Made by a program: the position numbers and the translations under genes
Shown here: positions 1 to 10,971 of the stretch, in pieces
Position numbering within the stretch: position 1 is the stretch's first letter
How the letters are laid out: each line of letters opens with the position of its first letter
Origin: Vesta saturnalis
Lineage: Eukaryota; Arthropoda; Insecta; Coleoptera; Lampyridae
NCBI GenBank assembly: GCA_036346205.1
Contig: JARFJB010000931.1
Location: 492,501-556,500 of the forward strand
Direction: 5' to 3'
DNA: 64,000 nt
Notes under the pieces: generated by a model
What the model saw: the letters and a program-made list of their open reading frames with translations, nothing else
Databases searched by the model: none
Told to the model about the DNA's origin: nothing

Positions 1-720
1 CGCCAAATAATTACTGAATTATACGGTTATCGACTACTACAATTGTCAAGAAACTTCATTTAATATATGATAACCACCGTCTGTTACCATTTCAGTGTCA
101 CATAAATCACAAAACGTAAAATTGATTTAAAGGTTATAAATAGAAATAATTAAGTGAATTGTTATCGGAGATTCTAATCAAAACATCTTTAGTATAGATT
201 CAAAACAGTTTAATGCAGAACACACAATGTATGTATAGAGAATTTCTCAACAAGAACAGTTAGGGATTGTTACACTGTATAAAACTAAAACAAGCTTTCG
301 AGAGTTCGGTTTTGGTATATTTTGTTACTTTTATGTCCTTATGGCACTTGAAACGTCACTGCAATTAAACACTCAATACGCTTCAGGACATGTTTCTGAT
401 GTTATACTTATTTATCAGTACTTTTAATTTCGCTCTTTTTCTGGTGTACTAACTACATCTGCACATGAAAGACCAGTTTCTTTGTTACGGACGAAACGTA
501 ATGTAGCAAATATACCAATTGTATATAGGTAACCTAAACGTCAACTGGCGTCAAACCTGTCTGAAATTTTTAGTTGGACAAGTCATGAGAATACGATCTA
601 ATAACTGGCCACATAAAGAAAAAAGTAAACTGATCGCTCCTACCTAACGTAAGAACTGACTTCTGAAGGAGGAAAGATGTTATCTGCGTCTTAAGAGAGT
701 AACAGAAGTGCAAGAAACTC
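1..720. other. AT-rich non-coding stretch
   Basis: I see no coding similarity, RNA gene or repeat that I can name here. It is low-complexity AT-rich DNA. Confidence 0.5.
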
Positions 721-738
721 GCCCTGCATAAGCAGGGC
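721..738. repeat. GC-rich perfect hairpin
   Basis: The 7-bp arms GCCCTGC (721-727) and GCAGGGC (732-738) are perfectly complementary around the loop ATAA. It is unusually GC-rich for this window. No role is evident; it may be the end of a small non-autonomous element. Confidence 0.6.
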
Positions 739-875
739 CTACGACAGCCAAAGGGCCTCCTCGTACTACACTTCCCACGTCACAAAAGTGAACGGTCTGA
801 TGTACGCTAGGTTAGCGCAGTATATGCGTTGTAAGTTGTGCAAAAACGTAATTCTTTTGATGTGGTTGCTTGTCT

Positions 876-877
<2 letters not shown>

Positions 878-946
<69 letters not shown>
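878..946. repeat. (TA)n microsatellite
   Basis: This is about 69 bp of uninterrupted TA dinucleotides, followed by a short GTCT run (about 955-968). The Tyr/Ile repeat reading frames across it on both strands are artefacts of the repeat, not genes. Confidence 0.97.
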
Positions 947-949
<3 letters not shown>

Positions 950-1360
950 TGTATGTCTGTCTGTCTGTTTGTCCTTTATACATTGGTACACCATTCATCC
1001 GACTGTCATGAAACTTTGGGAAGTTCTTGGGTACACTCACGCGAAGGTGTCTGGCATAAAAAATGTTTACATATATGCCCCCAGGGGGGGCTCATATGCA
1101 TGCTACAACATTCATCCGAATATGAATAAGTTTCAAGAAAAATGACACAATGTAAATTAAATGTTATCATAATAAGTTCTTTGAATTTCCTTTCTTCTGA
1201 GATCGCAGTAATGTGCGACGGATAAGCTAATGTTTCATAAAAATAAGTGAAAGTAATTTTAATTACATTTACCAAACATATTTTTCATCGACATCTTAAA
1301 TGTACAGGTATATATTGGCTACTACTTTCATATTACTTTATCCCAACGTTATAGTAGATT

Positions 1361-1830
1361 ATGCCTTCCCATTGCTGTGTGCCTTCCTGCACAAGTAACT
1401 ACATACCATCTGAAAGAATACCCGTATTTAGTTTTCCAAAGGGAAAGGAAAATTGGTTAAGGAAAATTCATCCACAAATTTTACTGTTACTAAATACTCC
1501 AAAGTTTGTACAAAACAAAAAGATTTATTATTCAAGCGGAGACGGCAGTTAGACTAGATGGAAGCATTTTAACCGTTCCACGAAAATTTAAATTATCGAA
1601 TGATGCTTATTCAAGCATTTTTAAAAGGCAGCCTTCTTATATGACCAAACATTTACCATCTCTTCGAAGTGATACTGAATAAACGCACCAGATAGTCGAA
1701 TAAAGAATGAGAGAAAAATCAATGAAGAAACAATACGAAGTAATCATTTCAGATAAAATAATTTTTGATGAACTAGAAACTAAGCACACTGTTAAACTTC
1801 CCAGCGTAGGAGAACTTTTCATTGGTATTT
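1361..1830 (+). pseudogene. THAP-domain protein fragment (P element/THAP9-like)
   Basis: The frame starting at 1361 opens with MPSHCCVPSCTSNY, the C-x(2-4)-C start of a C2CH THAP zinc finger. It then reads PVFSFPKGKENWLRKIHP, the typical first half of the domain. It stops at about 1552. Homologous sequence continues in another frame to about 1680, with the post-THAP stretch LTVPRKFKLSNDAYSSIF and PSYMTKHLPSLRS. THAP domains bind DNA in P-element-type transposases and in host THAP proteins. No catalytic domain is recognisable downstream, so this is a decayed N-terminus of a P-like transposase or of a domesticated relative. A short frame at 1940-2125 has no recognisable homology. Confidence 0.65.
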
Positions 1831-2620
1831 AAAGGCGATCATGTTTGCTTTGTTAAAATAACATTTGATGAAACCAAGGTGCCTACATGTAATGCGTCAA
1901 TTTATTAATTAATAATGTAATTATCTTACCTGCAATTTATTGGAAAATGGCAACTTGGACAAATTAATCCAATATTTGGACATAGATGTGACTAATATGC
2001 CGGTAACCGGTAAACAAAAAATTTCTGAGTCGTATATACAAATGTCATATAAATATGTCGATGAAACTATAGACAACCTGAAAGATGTGGAAAATTATAC
2101 AATATTCAGTAAATTAAACTTCTAAGGGATCAGGTTAGACTTCCCTTTTGTAAACAGAAACGCTATAATGTGGGAACAATTCTATGTTATATTTTGAATT
2201 TCCAGGCTCATAAAACAAAATTGGAAATTCTTCTGTACTAACTCTGTTTCATACAAGACATTTGGATAGTTATAAAACTAAAATTTACATCACATCATAA
2301 CAGTAACAAGTTGTACCATCAAGAAAAATTAAAATGCTTGCCACAAAATAACTACATAACATTATTGTTAGATGAAATATATAGTGCCTGTCTAAATTAA
2401 CCCCCCAACATATTATGTGAACCATAAAACTGAAATTAATAAAATTTTGGGAAACCGAACTTAGGCACACGTACAATATATTTCGTGGTATTCAGTTACG
2501 TAATCATTAAAAATGGCGGAGAGCCACTATTTTGTAAAATAATTTAGAATGGGATCATATGGCAGGTAATATCTCATTTGAAAGCTTATCAACAGCTTGT
2601 CAACAACAACAACATTAAAA

Positions 2621-2708
2621 TATTACTACTGATTCATGAGTTTCGACCCAAATGTGCCAATTCATGTTTTGAGGTTTTTGGGTTGAAACTCATAAGTCGG
2701 TAGTAATA
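2621..2708. repeat. 30-bp imperfect inverted repeat
   Basis: The arms 2621-2650 and 2679-2708 pair over about 30 bp with a few mismatches, around a 28-bp loop. Both arms contain ATGAGTTTC or its near-complement. This is probably a small foldback or MITE remnant. Downstream (2735-2930) are several CCCTGTAT-like motifs that resemble the ends of the neighbouring mariner-like element. Confidence 0.6.
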
Positions 2709-2933
2709 TTTCAATCTTATTCAATTATTTTAGGTTATACGGGATGTTTAACTCATACAGGATGAACCAAATATCTTAAATGGGGCACCCTGTATGTTAT
2801 CCCAAGTTTGGAATCAGGTCACTTCGGAGATTCTTTCAATATAAGGATTGATTATGTTATACAGGATAGTTTAGAAGATGTGCTCATTTTGAAGAAAAAT
2901 CGTCCCTAAATGGATACCATGTATAATATGTGT

Positions 2934-3580
2934 GTACAGGGTGACTCACGACTACTCCCTCGCTCTCTTGTTCCTAAACGGTAAGAGATATCAGCGTAAT
3001 TTTTTGATGACATATGTAAACTGATAAGCACTATTTTTTAAAATTATTTTCAATTATACAGGTCGGTTTCGAAAATTGTGTATCAAAGTTAGGTTTTTTT
3101 TAATACAACGCCCTGTATTTTATGTCATTTTTAGATTATACGCTATAAAGTAAGCCAACTTTATTCAACGTTTCCGATACCTATCGCTTACCAATTTTGA
3201 GAAAATTGTGATTTTAAAATTTTAAATATATTCAATCTAAACGAACTAAAAACACGGAAACCTCTTACTTTGAGTGACACAAATTTATATCGATTTATTC
3301 TGACCTTTAAGGCTTCCATTTGCACTAAGCAGGATTTCGATATTTAGTACAGTGTATTTAGGAAAAGGATTCTTATTTTATATTTTTCAAACATCAAGAA
3401 CCCACTTAACTTTGATGGACCACCCTGTATAATTTTTATTTTAGTGAAATAACTCCATTTTCTATCAAAAACTATGAGTAATGCATATGTCTAACATTAA
3501 CGATTAAAAAGCTATTAAGATTTTCCTATAAAATTTCTATGGAATTTTTTTTTGTTTATATTCTAGTAGGTAATGATTTT
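2934..3580. repeat. Left long TIR of mariner-like element 1
   Basis: This is complementary to 4836-5457 over essentially the whole length, with scattered substitutions and small indels. Shared blocks include AATACAACNCCCTGTATTTTATG and the near-identical stretch around ACGGAAACCTCTTACTTTGAG. Internal CCCTGTAT motifs recur inside the TIR. Confidence 0.88.
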
Positions 3581-3672
3581 TTTATCGTAGTTGATAAACA
3601 GGTATGGGATCAAACCTAAAAATAAAACTAACCAAGATGTAAACGTTTATGAAGAAGACACAAAAAATACTA

Positions 3673-4780
3673 CTATAAATGCTCAATATGATGACCATTT
3701 TCTTCTACGCACAACCGCACTCGTTTTTCAAAAGATCTCCTAACGTTTCTCAGGATATTTGGTGTTACAGTAGGAAACGCATCCTTTATTCTAATCTTCA
3801 AGTCATCAGCGGTGGTAGGTTTATCATAAACTAATTTTTCAACGTAACCCCAGAAAAAGAAATCAATGCTGGTTAATTCAGGAGATCCAGGTGGAAATTC
3901 ATGTGGACCTCCCCTTCAAATCCATTTATTGGGGAATTGTTTTCTAACATTCCGACTGAAATGTGGAGGGGCACCATCTAGCTGTAACCACGCTTTGTTT
4001 CTAATATGTAAAGAAACTGCATTTAGAAGACTGGAAAATTCTTGTTCTAAAAACCGCAAAAATTTTATACGTTCAAGTTTTCATCAAAAAAATATGGACC
4101 AATCACATGGTCTCCTACAATTCCCCCAAATAGATTGAGGCTCCACCGATTTTGGCGGTCAATTTAGCGATACAGGTGACGGTTTTGAGTATCATAGTAA
4201 TAAAAGTTATGTCGGTTTACCAAGCCGTTGTTGTGGAAAGTTGATTCGTCGGTAAATAAAACAAATTTAAAGATGTCTTCTTCTTCCCCAACTTTTTCCA
4301 GACTCTATACACAAAAATCCAACCTCCGTTGAAAGTCTCATCCAGATAAATTATGATGAAGCTGTATATGATAAGGATGGTATTTATGTTTTTTCAAAAT
4401 TCTCCAAACACTTGCTTAACTAATTTCAATTTGTCTAGAAATTTCTCTTGACCTTACATTTGCATTGAGCCTAAAACTAAGAACTCATTGCCCTCATTAT
4501 TTACAACATACTTTGCTTTAATCTGTTTCTTGTAGGATACACTACCACTATCACAAAAAGTTTGTAGCAGTTTCCCAAAAGCTCTTTTGTCTGGATATGG
4601 TCGATCGAGATACCTTTCTGCGTATACCCTTGACGCTAACAAACAATTTCTAAAACATTCACTAAGGGTACACGTCATACCGACTCTTTCCTCTTGAGAA
4701 TACTGTTTTTTAATCCTAAAGGAAAATAAAAACAAAAATTGAAAGTAATGTAAGAACTTTGACAGTATTTTAAGGAACAC
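3673..4780 (-). pseudogene. Mariner-like (DUF4817 / DDE_3) transposase 1, broken
   Basis: On the minus strand from about 4720 the N-terminus reads YSQEERVGMTCTLSECFRNC, then ARVYAERYLDRPYPDKRAF, the DUF4817-type helix-turn-helix start. Next come SREISRQIEISQASVWRILK (second HTH), a DDE core containing FVLF, and FGGIVGDHVIGPYFFDENL. The C-terminus has IDFFFWGYVEKLVYDKPTT and ENGHHIEHL before the stop. The parts are in different frames with in-frame stops, and the middle around the second catalytic Asp is scrambled (about 3940-4060). The order and family are clear; activity is not possible as it stands. Confidence 0.82.
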
Positions 4781-4835
4781 TAAGGTTAAGGATAGCCGCC
4801 AACTAGATCAATCAAGCAATATCTTACTTTTAAAA

Positions 4836-5457
4836 TCGTTACCTACTGGAATGTAAACAAAATAAAATTCCATAGAAATTTTTTAATTGTTTATTTTAGA
4901 CATATGCATTACTCATATTTCTGGACCGCTAAAATGAAAAGTTATTTCACATAAATCAAAATTATACAGTGTGGTCCATTTAAGTTAAGTGGGTTTCTGA
5001 TGTTTGAATAATATAAAATAAGAATCCTATTCCTAAACACCCTGTACTAAATATCGAAATACTGCACAGTGCAAATGGAAGCCTTAAAGGTCACAATAAA
5101 TCGATATAAATTTGTGTTCCTCAAAGTAAGAGGTTTCCGTGTTTTTAGTTAAAAATTGAAAATTGTTCTTAAAATCACAATTTTCTCAAAATTGGCAAGC
5201 GATATGTATAGAGAGCATTTAATATAGTTGACTTAAATTTTTACGTATAATCTAAAAAACGCATAAAATACAGGGTGTTGTATTAAAAAAACCTAACTTT
5301 GATATACTACAATTTTCTGAACCACCCTGTATAATTGAAAATAAATTAAAAAAATAGTCCTTATCAATTTTCATATGTCACCAAAAAAATTAAGCTGATA
5401 TCTCGTACCGTTTAGGAAGTAGAGACCGAGGAAATAGTCGTGAGTCACCCTGTGTAT
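4836..5457. repeat. Right long TIR of mariner-like element 1
   Basis: This is the reverse complement of 2934-3580. Its outer end carries the CAGGGTGACTCACGACTA motif in inverted orientation. Conservation along the arm is roughly even, so the TIR is long rather than a short TIR next to chance similarity. Confidence 0.88.
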
Positions 5458-5461
5458 AAAA

Positions 5462-5754
5462 TTTAAAGTCCTCTCTGACTCACTGACCTGACTGATATAT
5501 CAACACACAGCCTAAACCGCTGGTCCTAGAGACATGAACTTTGGAGAGTATTCTGTGTGAAGTGTGGGTATCCAATAAAAAATTATTTTTCGAAATTCCA
5601 CCTCTAAGAGGGTGAATTTTTTTATGAAACTTTTTATTGTATGGGTCCATTGACTCGAAAATTGGTTCACATACCCTTCAATTAAAATTATGAGAGACGT
5701 GTATCACAAAATTTAAATATGCGATCGTATCAACGCGCGATGGGTACGGCTAGT
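5462..5754 (+). mobile_element. Possible Helitron-like 3' terminal fragment
   Basis: The stretch starts with CTGACTCACTGACC-type repeats, then ACACAGCCTAAACCGCTGG. It ends in a GC-richer segment GCGCGATGGGTACGG followed by CTAGT at 5750-5754. A CTRR terminus followed by T after a short GC-rich stem is the 3' signature of Helitrons. I recognise the general sequence type as a common dispersed repeat in insects but cannot prove the family. No Rep/helicase coding is present. Confidence 0.3.
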
Positions 5755-5859
5755 TTCTAATAAGAAATATTCAAATGATTTTTTTAATCAAATAAATTTT
5801 ATAACACAGAAAATTCTTTGGGGTTGTGCCTAATTTAGTTGTTAAATGATTCCACTAAT

Positions 5860-6870
5860 TTAAATTAAATGTTCGAATTTATCACCGTTAACAATCTGAC
5901 AATAGCCAAGACGATTAACAAATGATTTTTGAACGTTGTCGTTGACCTTTGCGGTATTGTTACCAATTTCTTGGCGAATTCGTGCTTTTAAATCTTCTAA
6001 ATTATCCGGTTACGTCGCGTATACTTTACTCTTTAAGCATTCCACAAGAGGTAATCTAGAGGAGTTAAATCAGGCAATTGTCCCTTTTTACTTGTCCAAC
6101 GATTTGGGAAAACTTCATCCAAATAAGCGCGAACAGACAAAGCGTAGTTTGGCGGCACTCCATCATATTGAAAAAAGAGGTCACGGTGGTGCATATCTGG
6201 CTCTTCTACATCTGAATACAACATTATTAAGGCGGGGATGAGGTTATTTTGCAGAAAGTCTAAATATCTCGCACTAATGAGAGTATCCTTGAAGAAGTAA
6301 GGACCTATAACCTCAACTATGTCGCACCAAACGTTCAATTTTTAATGGTTTTGGGTGTGAAATTCCGTGAACCAATGGGGATTTTCGGTTGCCCAATAAG
6401 AACATTTTTGTCTGTTTGGCCGTTTAACGCAAATGTTGCTTTGTCGGAAAAAAGTATTCTTTTTACAAAATTGGCGTTACCATAACATAATTGTTGCATT
6501 GGTTCACGCGATTCATTTCGCCGATCAAAATCATCTTCGGGCAGCTCGTGAAGTAATCATATCTTGTAGAGATGGAACTCTCTTTTCAATACTTTATGCA
6601 CGGTACATCGCGTCACACTAATATTATTGGCGGTGTCCGTAATGGTATTAGAATTATCTTGCACTGCTGATTCAATGTCAACTAATCTTCTTCACTTATC
6701 GACTTTCGACCAGATTTTCTCATATCCCGAACATGTCCAAATTCTCAAAATTTCGTCTCAACTCTGATTACCATAGTTTGGCTAATAGGTGGTAGATCAG
6801 GGTGAGTTACATTAAACAACGCAACCACTTCTGATTGAGTGCGCGACCTGTGTCCAAAGCCAAGTATGCT
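5860..6870 (-). pseudogene. Mariner-like (DUF4817 / DDE_3) transposase 2, broken
   Basis: The best-preserved frame is 6033-6338, with NVWCDIVEVIGPYFFKDTL, then DLFFQYDGVPPNYALSVRAY and FPNRWTSKKGQLPDLTPLDY. QYDG is the second catalytic Asp region. The N-terminal HTH is visible at about 6690-6870 (FNVTHPDLPPISQTMVIRVE, HVRDMRKSGRKSISEED). The C-terminus FVNRLGYCQIVNGDKFEHLI ends at 5860. Frameshifts separate the three parts. It is close in type to the copy at 3673-4780 but clearly diverged from it, so it is a separate insertion. Matching TIRs were not found. Confidence 0.78.
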
Positions 6871-7013
6871 AACGTGAAAATAATTAAAATAATTTTAACA
6901 AAATATACTACTTAACGTTTCCTTACATGCTGTCCCCTATCTAACACAATCTGCTAACGTGCAAATAATTAAAATAATTTTAACAAAATGCACAATTTAA
7001 CGTTTTCTTACAT
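6868..7013. repeat. Tandem duplication, 85-bp period
   Basis: GCTAACGTG-AAATAATTAAAATAATTTTAAC followed by an AACGTTT(T/C)CTTACAT block occurs at 6868-6929 and again at 6953-7013. It sits directly upstream of the minus-strand transposase 2 N-terminus, so it may be the element's subterminal or promoter region. Confidence 0.75.
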
Positions 7014-8009
7014 TGACAATGAAACTTTTTCTCATTTTTAATGTTTACGATAATTTTTACTCAATATTTCTTTACCTTGTCGGACGTAAAAAGATGCACC
7101 ATTTCTAATTCTACAATAAAAAATTGGAGTTAATATTTAAAAAAATGTCGATGACGTTATATCTTGTTCTTGATAGACCCTGTATATTTTACTTTTACGT
7201 AAAAAATTCTAACTTGAAAATAAAAAGACGGGTCCGAGCATTTTCTTCTTAAACTCCCAATCGAATTTTAATTGAATTTTTCCGCTACTTTACGAACGCA
7301 CTGTATATAGCGGGTTTTATTGTACATAAAATTAATAAACAATGCAGAGAGTGCTACAAATTTATTTCGTCTGATACAATTATAATTATTCAGAGTTCAG
7401 ACGAAATAAATAACTATTTAAAAACTATTGATCGAGGCGGTTTGAAATATACCTACAAAAGAACAATTCTACATATAATAATTAATATGTACAAATTATT
7501 TAAAAATATTAAACGGATTTGTTCGAATTGATATAATGCGGTTGCGGAATTGCTCTGTTTTCTATAACACTCATTTTATAAACACTTTTTCCAATATTTT
7601 GTTAAACAATTATTGCAAGGAAGAAACAAATAAACCCGTTTAAGCAAATTCGAACAAACCTAAATTAAAAAAAATTTCGCAATAATTTTGTATTAGATAC
7701 CTAAGTATGCTGTTTCTTGTCTGCTTTGTTTTAAGAAAATTTATACCCTTTGTTTATATTTTTTAATAAATGCATAATAAATATTTAACATAATAGGTAC
7801 ACTGCTTTATAGTACATCTTTCTGTTTAATTTATAATAATAATTCATCACTCTAAAACCAAAATGCATACGGACGCATAATACGATCGGCTAACGCCCGT
7901 CCACTTGTGTGGCGTATACTTGCCAGTACGAGGTCCATTAGCTATCGTAGACCACGGCTAAGCATCAGCATTTTTGTAAAATTTTGTTGTTTATTTTTAA
8001 CATACAAGG
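7014..8009. other. Non-coding stretch with inverted repeats
   Basis: No coding similarity. It contains a perfect 15-bp inverted repeat (7360-7374 with 7397-7411, ATTTATTTCGTCTGA). A looser inverted pair lies at about 7510-7530 and 7638-7662, sharing TTTGTTCGAATT. These look like remnants of small foldback elements. Confidence 0.5.
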
Positions 8010-8272
8010 ACACTAAATATATATAATAATGTTTATTGACTATAAATCAAACTAATACAATATACATTACCAATTTACTACATAAGAAAAGTCAAGAGGA
8101 ACAGGTTCAGTTTGGTATAATGTACCCAACTGTTCTCCCACCTGTACCTTAATATAGAAAATTCAAGAAATAAAGAAGAAATCAGCCGTGCTTTAAATAT
8201 TGAGACATTTTCATTAAAAGTTATCGTTTACGTTTAACCGTTGCCATTCATTTTTGGTAGAGTTATAAAGCA

Positions 8273-10081
8273 TCAAAATGTCAGTTCTATAGACAGCAAG
8301 ATTTGTTTTAATTTAGTTTTAAAAGTTCTTAGGGATAAGTGCTGGGAACATAGTGGCAGCAAATTAATACACTTAGCAATATTATAAGAGAAGGATCGTT
8401 TAAAGATTTCTAATTTATGTTGTGGAATAGTTACCAAGTTCTTCCTTCTAATGTTAATATTGTGCACATCAGTTCTAAATTGAATTTTGTTATACAGATA
8501 TGGAGGCTTATTATTAAGTAATATATTATAGTATGCGCAAGCTGAATGAAAACTGCGCCGTGTGACCATTGACATCCAACCCGTTTTGGAGATATACTGA
8601 AAAATGTGATGGCGTTTACGAATACCGTGAATAAATCTAAGACAGGAATTTTGAACTAGTTGTATCCGTTTTTTATCAATAGAGTCTATACATTTGTGAT
8701 AAACAACATCGCAGTAATTAAAATGCGATAGGACTAATGAGTCACATAAAAGCTTTTTAATCTGAGAATTCATTCTATGACTATTAGTGAACAGAAACTT
8801 AAGGGTAGAATAGGCTTTTTGTAAAGTTTTATTAATATGCTTTTTAAATCTTAAGTCAGAGTCCATTATAACACCCAGATTTTTAGCAGAATTTTGAATA
8901 GGTAACATTTGATCCCCAATATAAAACTTAGCGTTTATTTGAACTTGTTGACGCACTGCTCTATGACCAAAAATAAGAACAAAACATTTTGCACCGTTAA
9001 TATTGAGATTATGACGCTTAGAATATTGCATTAAGCGGTGTACATCCTCATTAATTAGGCCAACATTATCTTCCAGGTTCTCATATCGGAATGACCAAAA
9101 TATCTGAGTATCATCAGCATAGATATGATATTTACAATGCAATAAAGATGAGTAAAGAAACGAGGTGTAGATTGAATGTAACAATGGTCCAAGTATAGAT
9201 CCTTGGGGCACACCAGATATAACTAGTGCTTTGTCAGAGTCTCCTACTGGCAAAACCACTCTTTGATATCGGTTAAGTATATATGATGAAAATAGTGTGA
9301 TTGCTTCTATTTCAAGACCGATATAATGTAAGATTGATAGTAAAAGCTTGTGATTTATAGTGTCGAAAGCTTTGGAATAGTCAATCAGTACTAGTGCCGT
9401 ACATTCACCCTTGTCTGTGGCTCTGAGTGTAGTATCGGCTACGTCTAAAAGTACTGAAGAACAGCTATATCCCTTCCTAAAACCCGATTGACAAATAGGC
9501 AAAACAGTATGTCGTTCTAAATGAGATAGTAGTCGAGCGTAAATAATTTTTTCAAAGATTTTTGAAAGAACTGGCAATATACTAATTGGTCGAAGATCTG
9601 AGAAGTCCGCTGGGTTTGATGTTTTACACAATGGTTTAACAATGGCATATTTCCAGATTGAGTGAACAGTGGAATGAGTTATACAGGAATTTGTGATGTG
9701 GCGAATATATTGAATTATAAAGAGACAGCAAAAAAGAATCATATTTAAGCTGAGTTGGTCAGCGCCTACAGAGTTTGATGTAATTGAGGAGAGCACCATA
9801 CAAATTTCATTTTCAGTTACTTCAGCAAAATTAAAGTTGCTACTAATACCTTCTCTAATATGACTGTTGTAAAACATAAGAAGATCTTTATCTGGGAGTG
9901 CATCATTTTGTACACTTAAGAAATGTTTGTTTATTGAATTAGGATTGTTTAATGCCGCCGGAATAGGACTACTCGCTTTTTTATGCAAAATACATTTTTT
10001 TAATTCATTCCACAAACATGCTTTTTCTCTTGTTTGACAGTGAATGTTGTGTAATTGCGTAACTGTTGATAATAACGCCAA
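8273..10081 (-). pseudogene. LINE reverse transcriptase, C-terminal part of ORF2
   Basis: This is a long open frame of 602 codons. It contains the RT fingers (DFSDLRPISILPVLSKIFEK), LIDYSKAFDTINHKLL, the SGVPQGSILGPLL motif and the catalytic YADDTQIF at about residues 319-326. A thumb and C-terminal region (NLGVIMDSDLRFKKHINKT, LVQNSCLRFIHGIRK) follows. It is enzymatically complete in the RT core. The first about 25 residues lie in a frame overlapping the upstream endonuclease frame, so a small indel near 10010-10060 has broken a single ORF2. It would have carried out target-primed reverse transcription of its own RNA. Confidence 0.9.
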
Positions 10082-10819
10082 TCTGAAATATTTTTAGATC
10101 TTTTAAATTTTAAATGGGCTTTTTTACGCAATTTGATTAATAGCTTTATATTATCAGTCATCCACGGAATGTACGGCCTACTTTGAAATTGCGTTACTAA
10201 AGGGCCATGAATATTAAATAAATTTAACATACTATTGTTGAAAAATTCTAATTTATCATCTACTTCGGCAATATTAAAAAGGGTATAGGATGGTATAGCC
10301 ATCAAATCATACCAGAATCTATTTTTATTAATTATATTCAGATCTATACACGTCTTTATTGTTGCAGTACGTTTAATTGATCCAATAGGGCTACTGCAGT
10401 AAACTAGACAGTGATCAGAAATATTATGAACAATGGATACACCACTGTTAACAATTGGGGTATCTTTGCATATTATAATGAAATCAATTAAAGATGCTGT
10501 TTTTTCAGTTATTCGTGTTGGATTTACAATTATTTGTTTAAGGTTGAAATTCGATAACAGCTCTGTGAAACGGGTGTAAAGGGAATTAACTGGGTTCAAA
10601 GCATTAATGTTGAAATCGCCAAAGCAGTATAACTCATCCGCAAAGGGTTGAACTACTGATAGACTATCTTCAAACTTATTTATAAAATCTGAGAATTCAT
10701 TATTTGGTCTGTAAATTATACCAACCACTAACAGTTTATTAGATAGTTCAAATTTTACCCATAGCTCCTCGACTGACTCATAACATCCTTTCACAGCAAT
10801 TACGTAACTTATTTCTGAC
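10000..10819 (-). pseudogene. LINE AP-endonuclease, middle and C-terminal part
   Basis: The frame reads VGIIYRPNNEFSDFINKFED, then LYCFGDFNINALNP with the GDFN active-site motif, then SLIDFIIICKD and SDHCLVYC with the SDH motif. These are the later motifs of the exo/endonuclease/phosphatase fold of LINE ORF2. The first part of the domain is on the other side of the piggyBac at 18503-18716. The frame runs into the RT frame with a frameshift at about 10010-10060. Confidence 0.88.
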
Positions 10820-10823
10820 TTAA
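10820..10823. repeat. TTAA target-site duplication (left)
   Basis: TTAA lies immediately outside the terminal motif CCCATTAACGCC. It matches TTAA at 18499-18502. TTAA duplication is diagnostic of piggyBac insertion. Confidence 0.93.
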
Positions 10824-10953
10824 CCCATTAACGCCTAAGAAATAATTACGCATCAAAACTGTTTTATTTTAATATAAGGGTTAGATTATAACATATTTTA
10901 CCACATAAAGTCAAAATTAAAAAAAAATATTCACCCAATTTTGAAAAAAAGGC

Positions 10954-10971
10954 CGTCCTCAAATGAGGACG
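10954..10971. repeat. Subterminal palindrome of piggyBac
   Basis: CGTCCTCA-AA-TGAGGACG is a perfect 8-bp-arm palindrome overlapping the transposase stop codon. It is a candidate subterminal transposase-binding or hairpin site. Confidence 0.75.

Larger units (their letters stand above)
2934..5457. mobile_element. Mariner-like element 1 with ~0.6-kb TIRs
   Basis: The element is bounded by long terminal inverted repeats (2934-3580 and 4836-5457) whose outer ends both read CAGGGTGACTCACGACTA inward. A minus-strand transposase relic lies between them. Repeats this long are much larger than classic mariner TIRs (about 30 bp). The same architecture recurs at 20998-22907 and 27322-29345, which suggests one related lineage. 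TA occurs beside the outer ends, but the exact target duplication cannot be fixed because the edges are degenerate. Confidence 0.85.

Noticed and set aside
721..738. Hairpin as a rho-independent terminator
   Set aside because: No T-run follows and the DNA is eukaryotic, so a bacterial terminator is not meaningful here.
788..1145. Overlapping frames on both strands with long Tyr-Ile runs
   Set aside because: They are translations of the (TA)n repeat; no other coding support.
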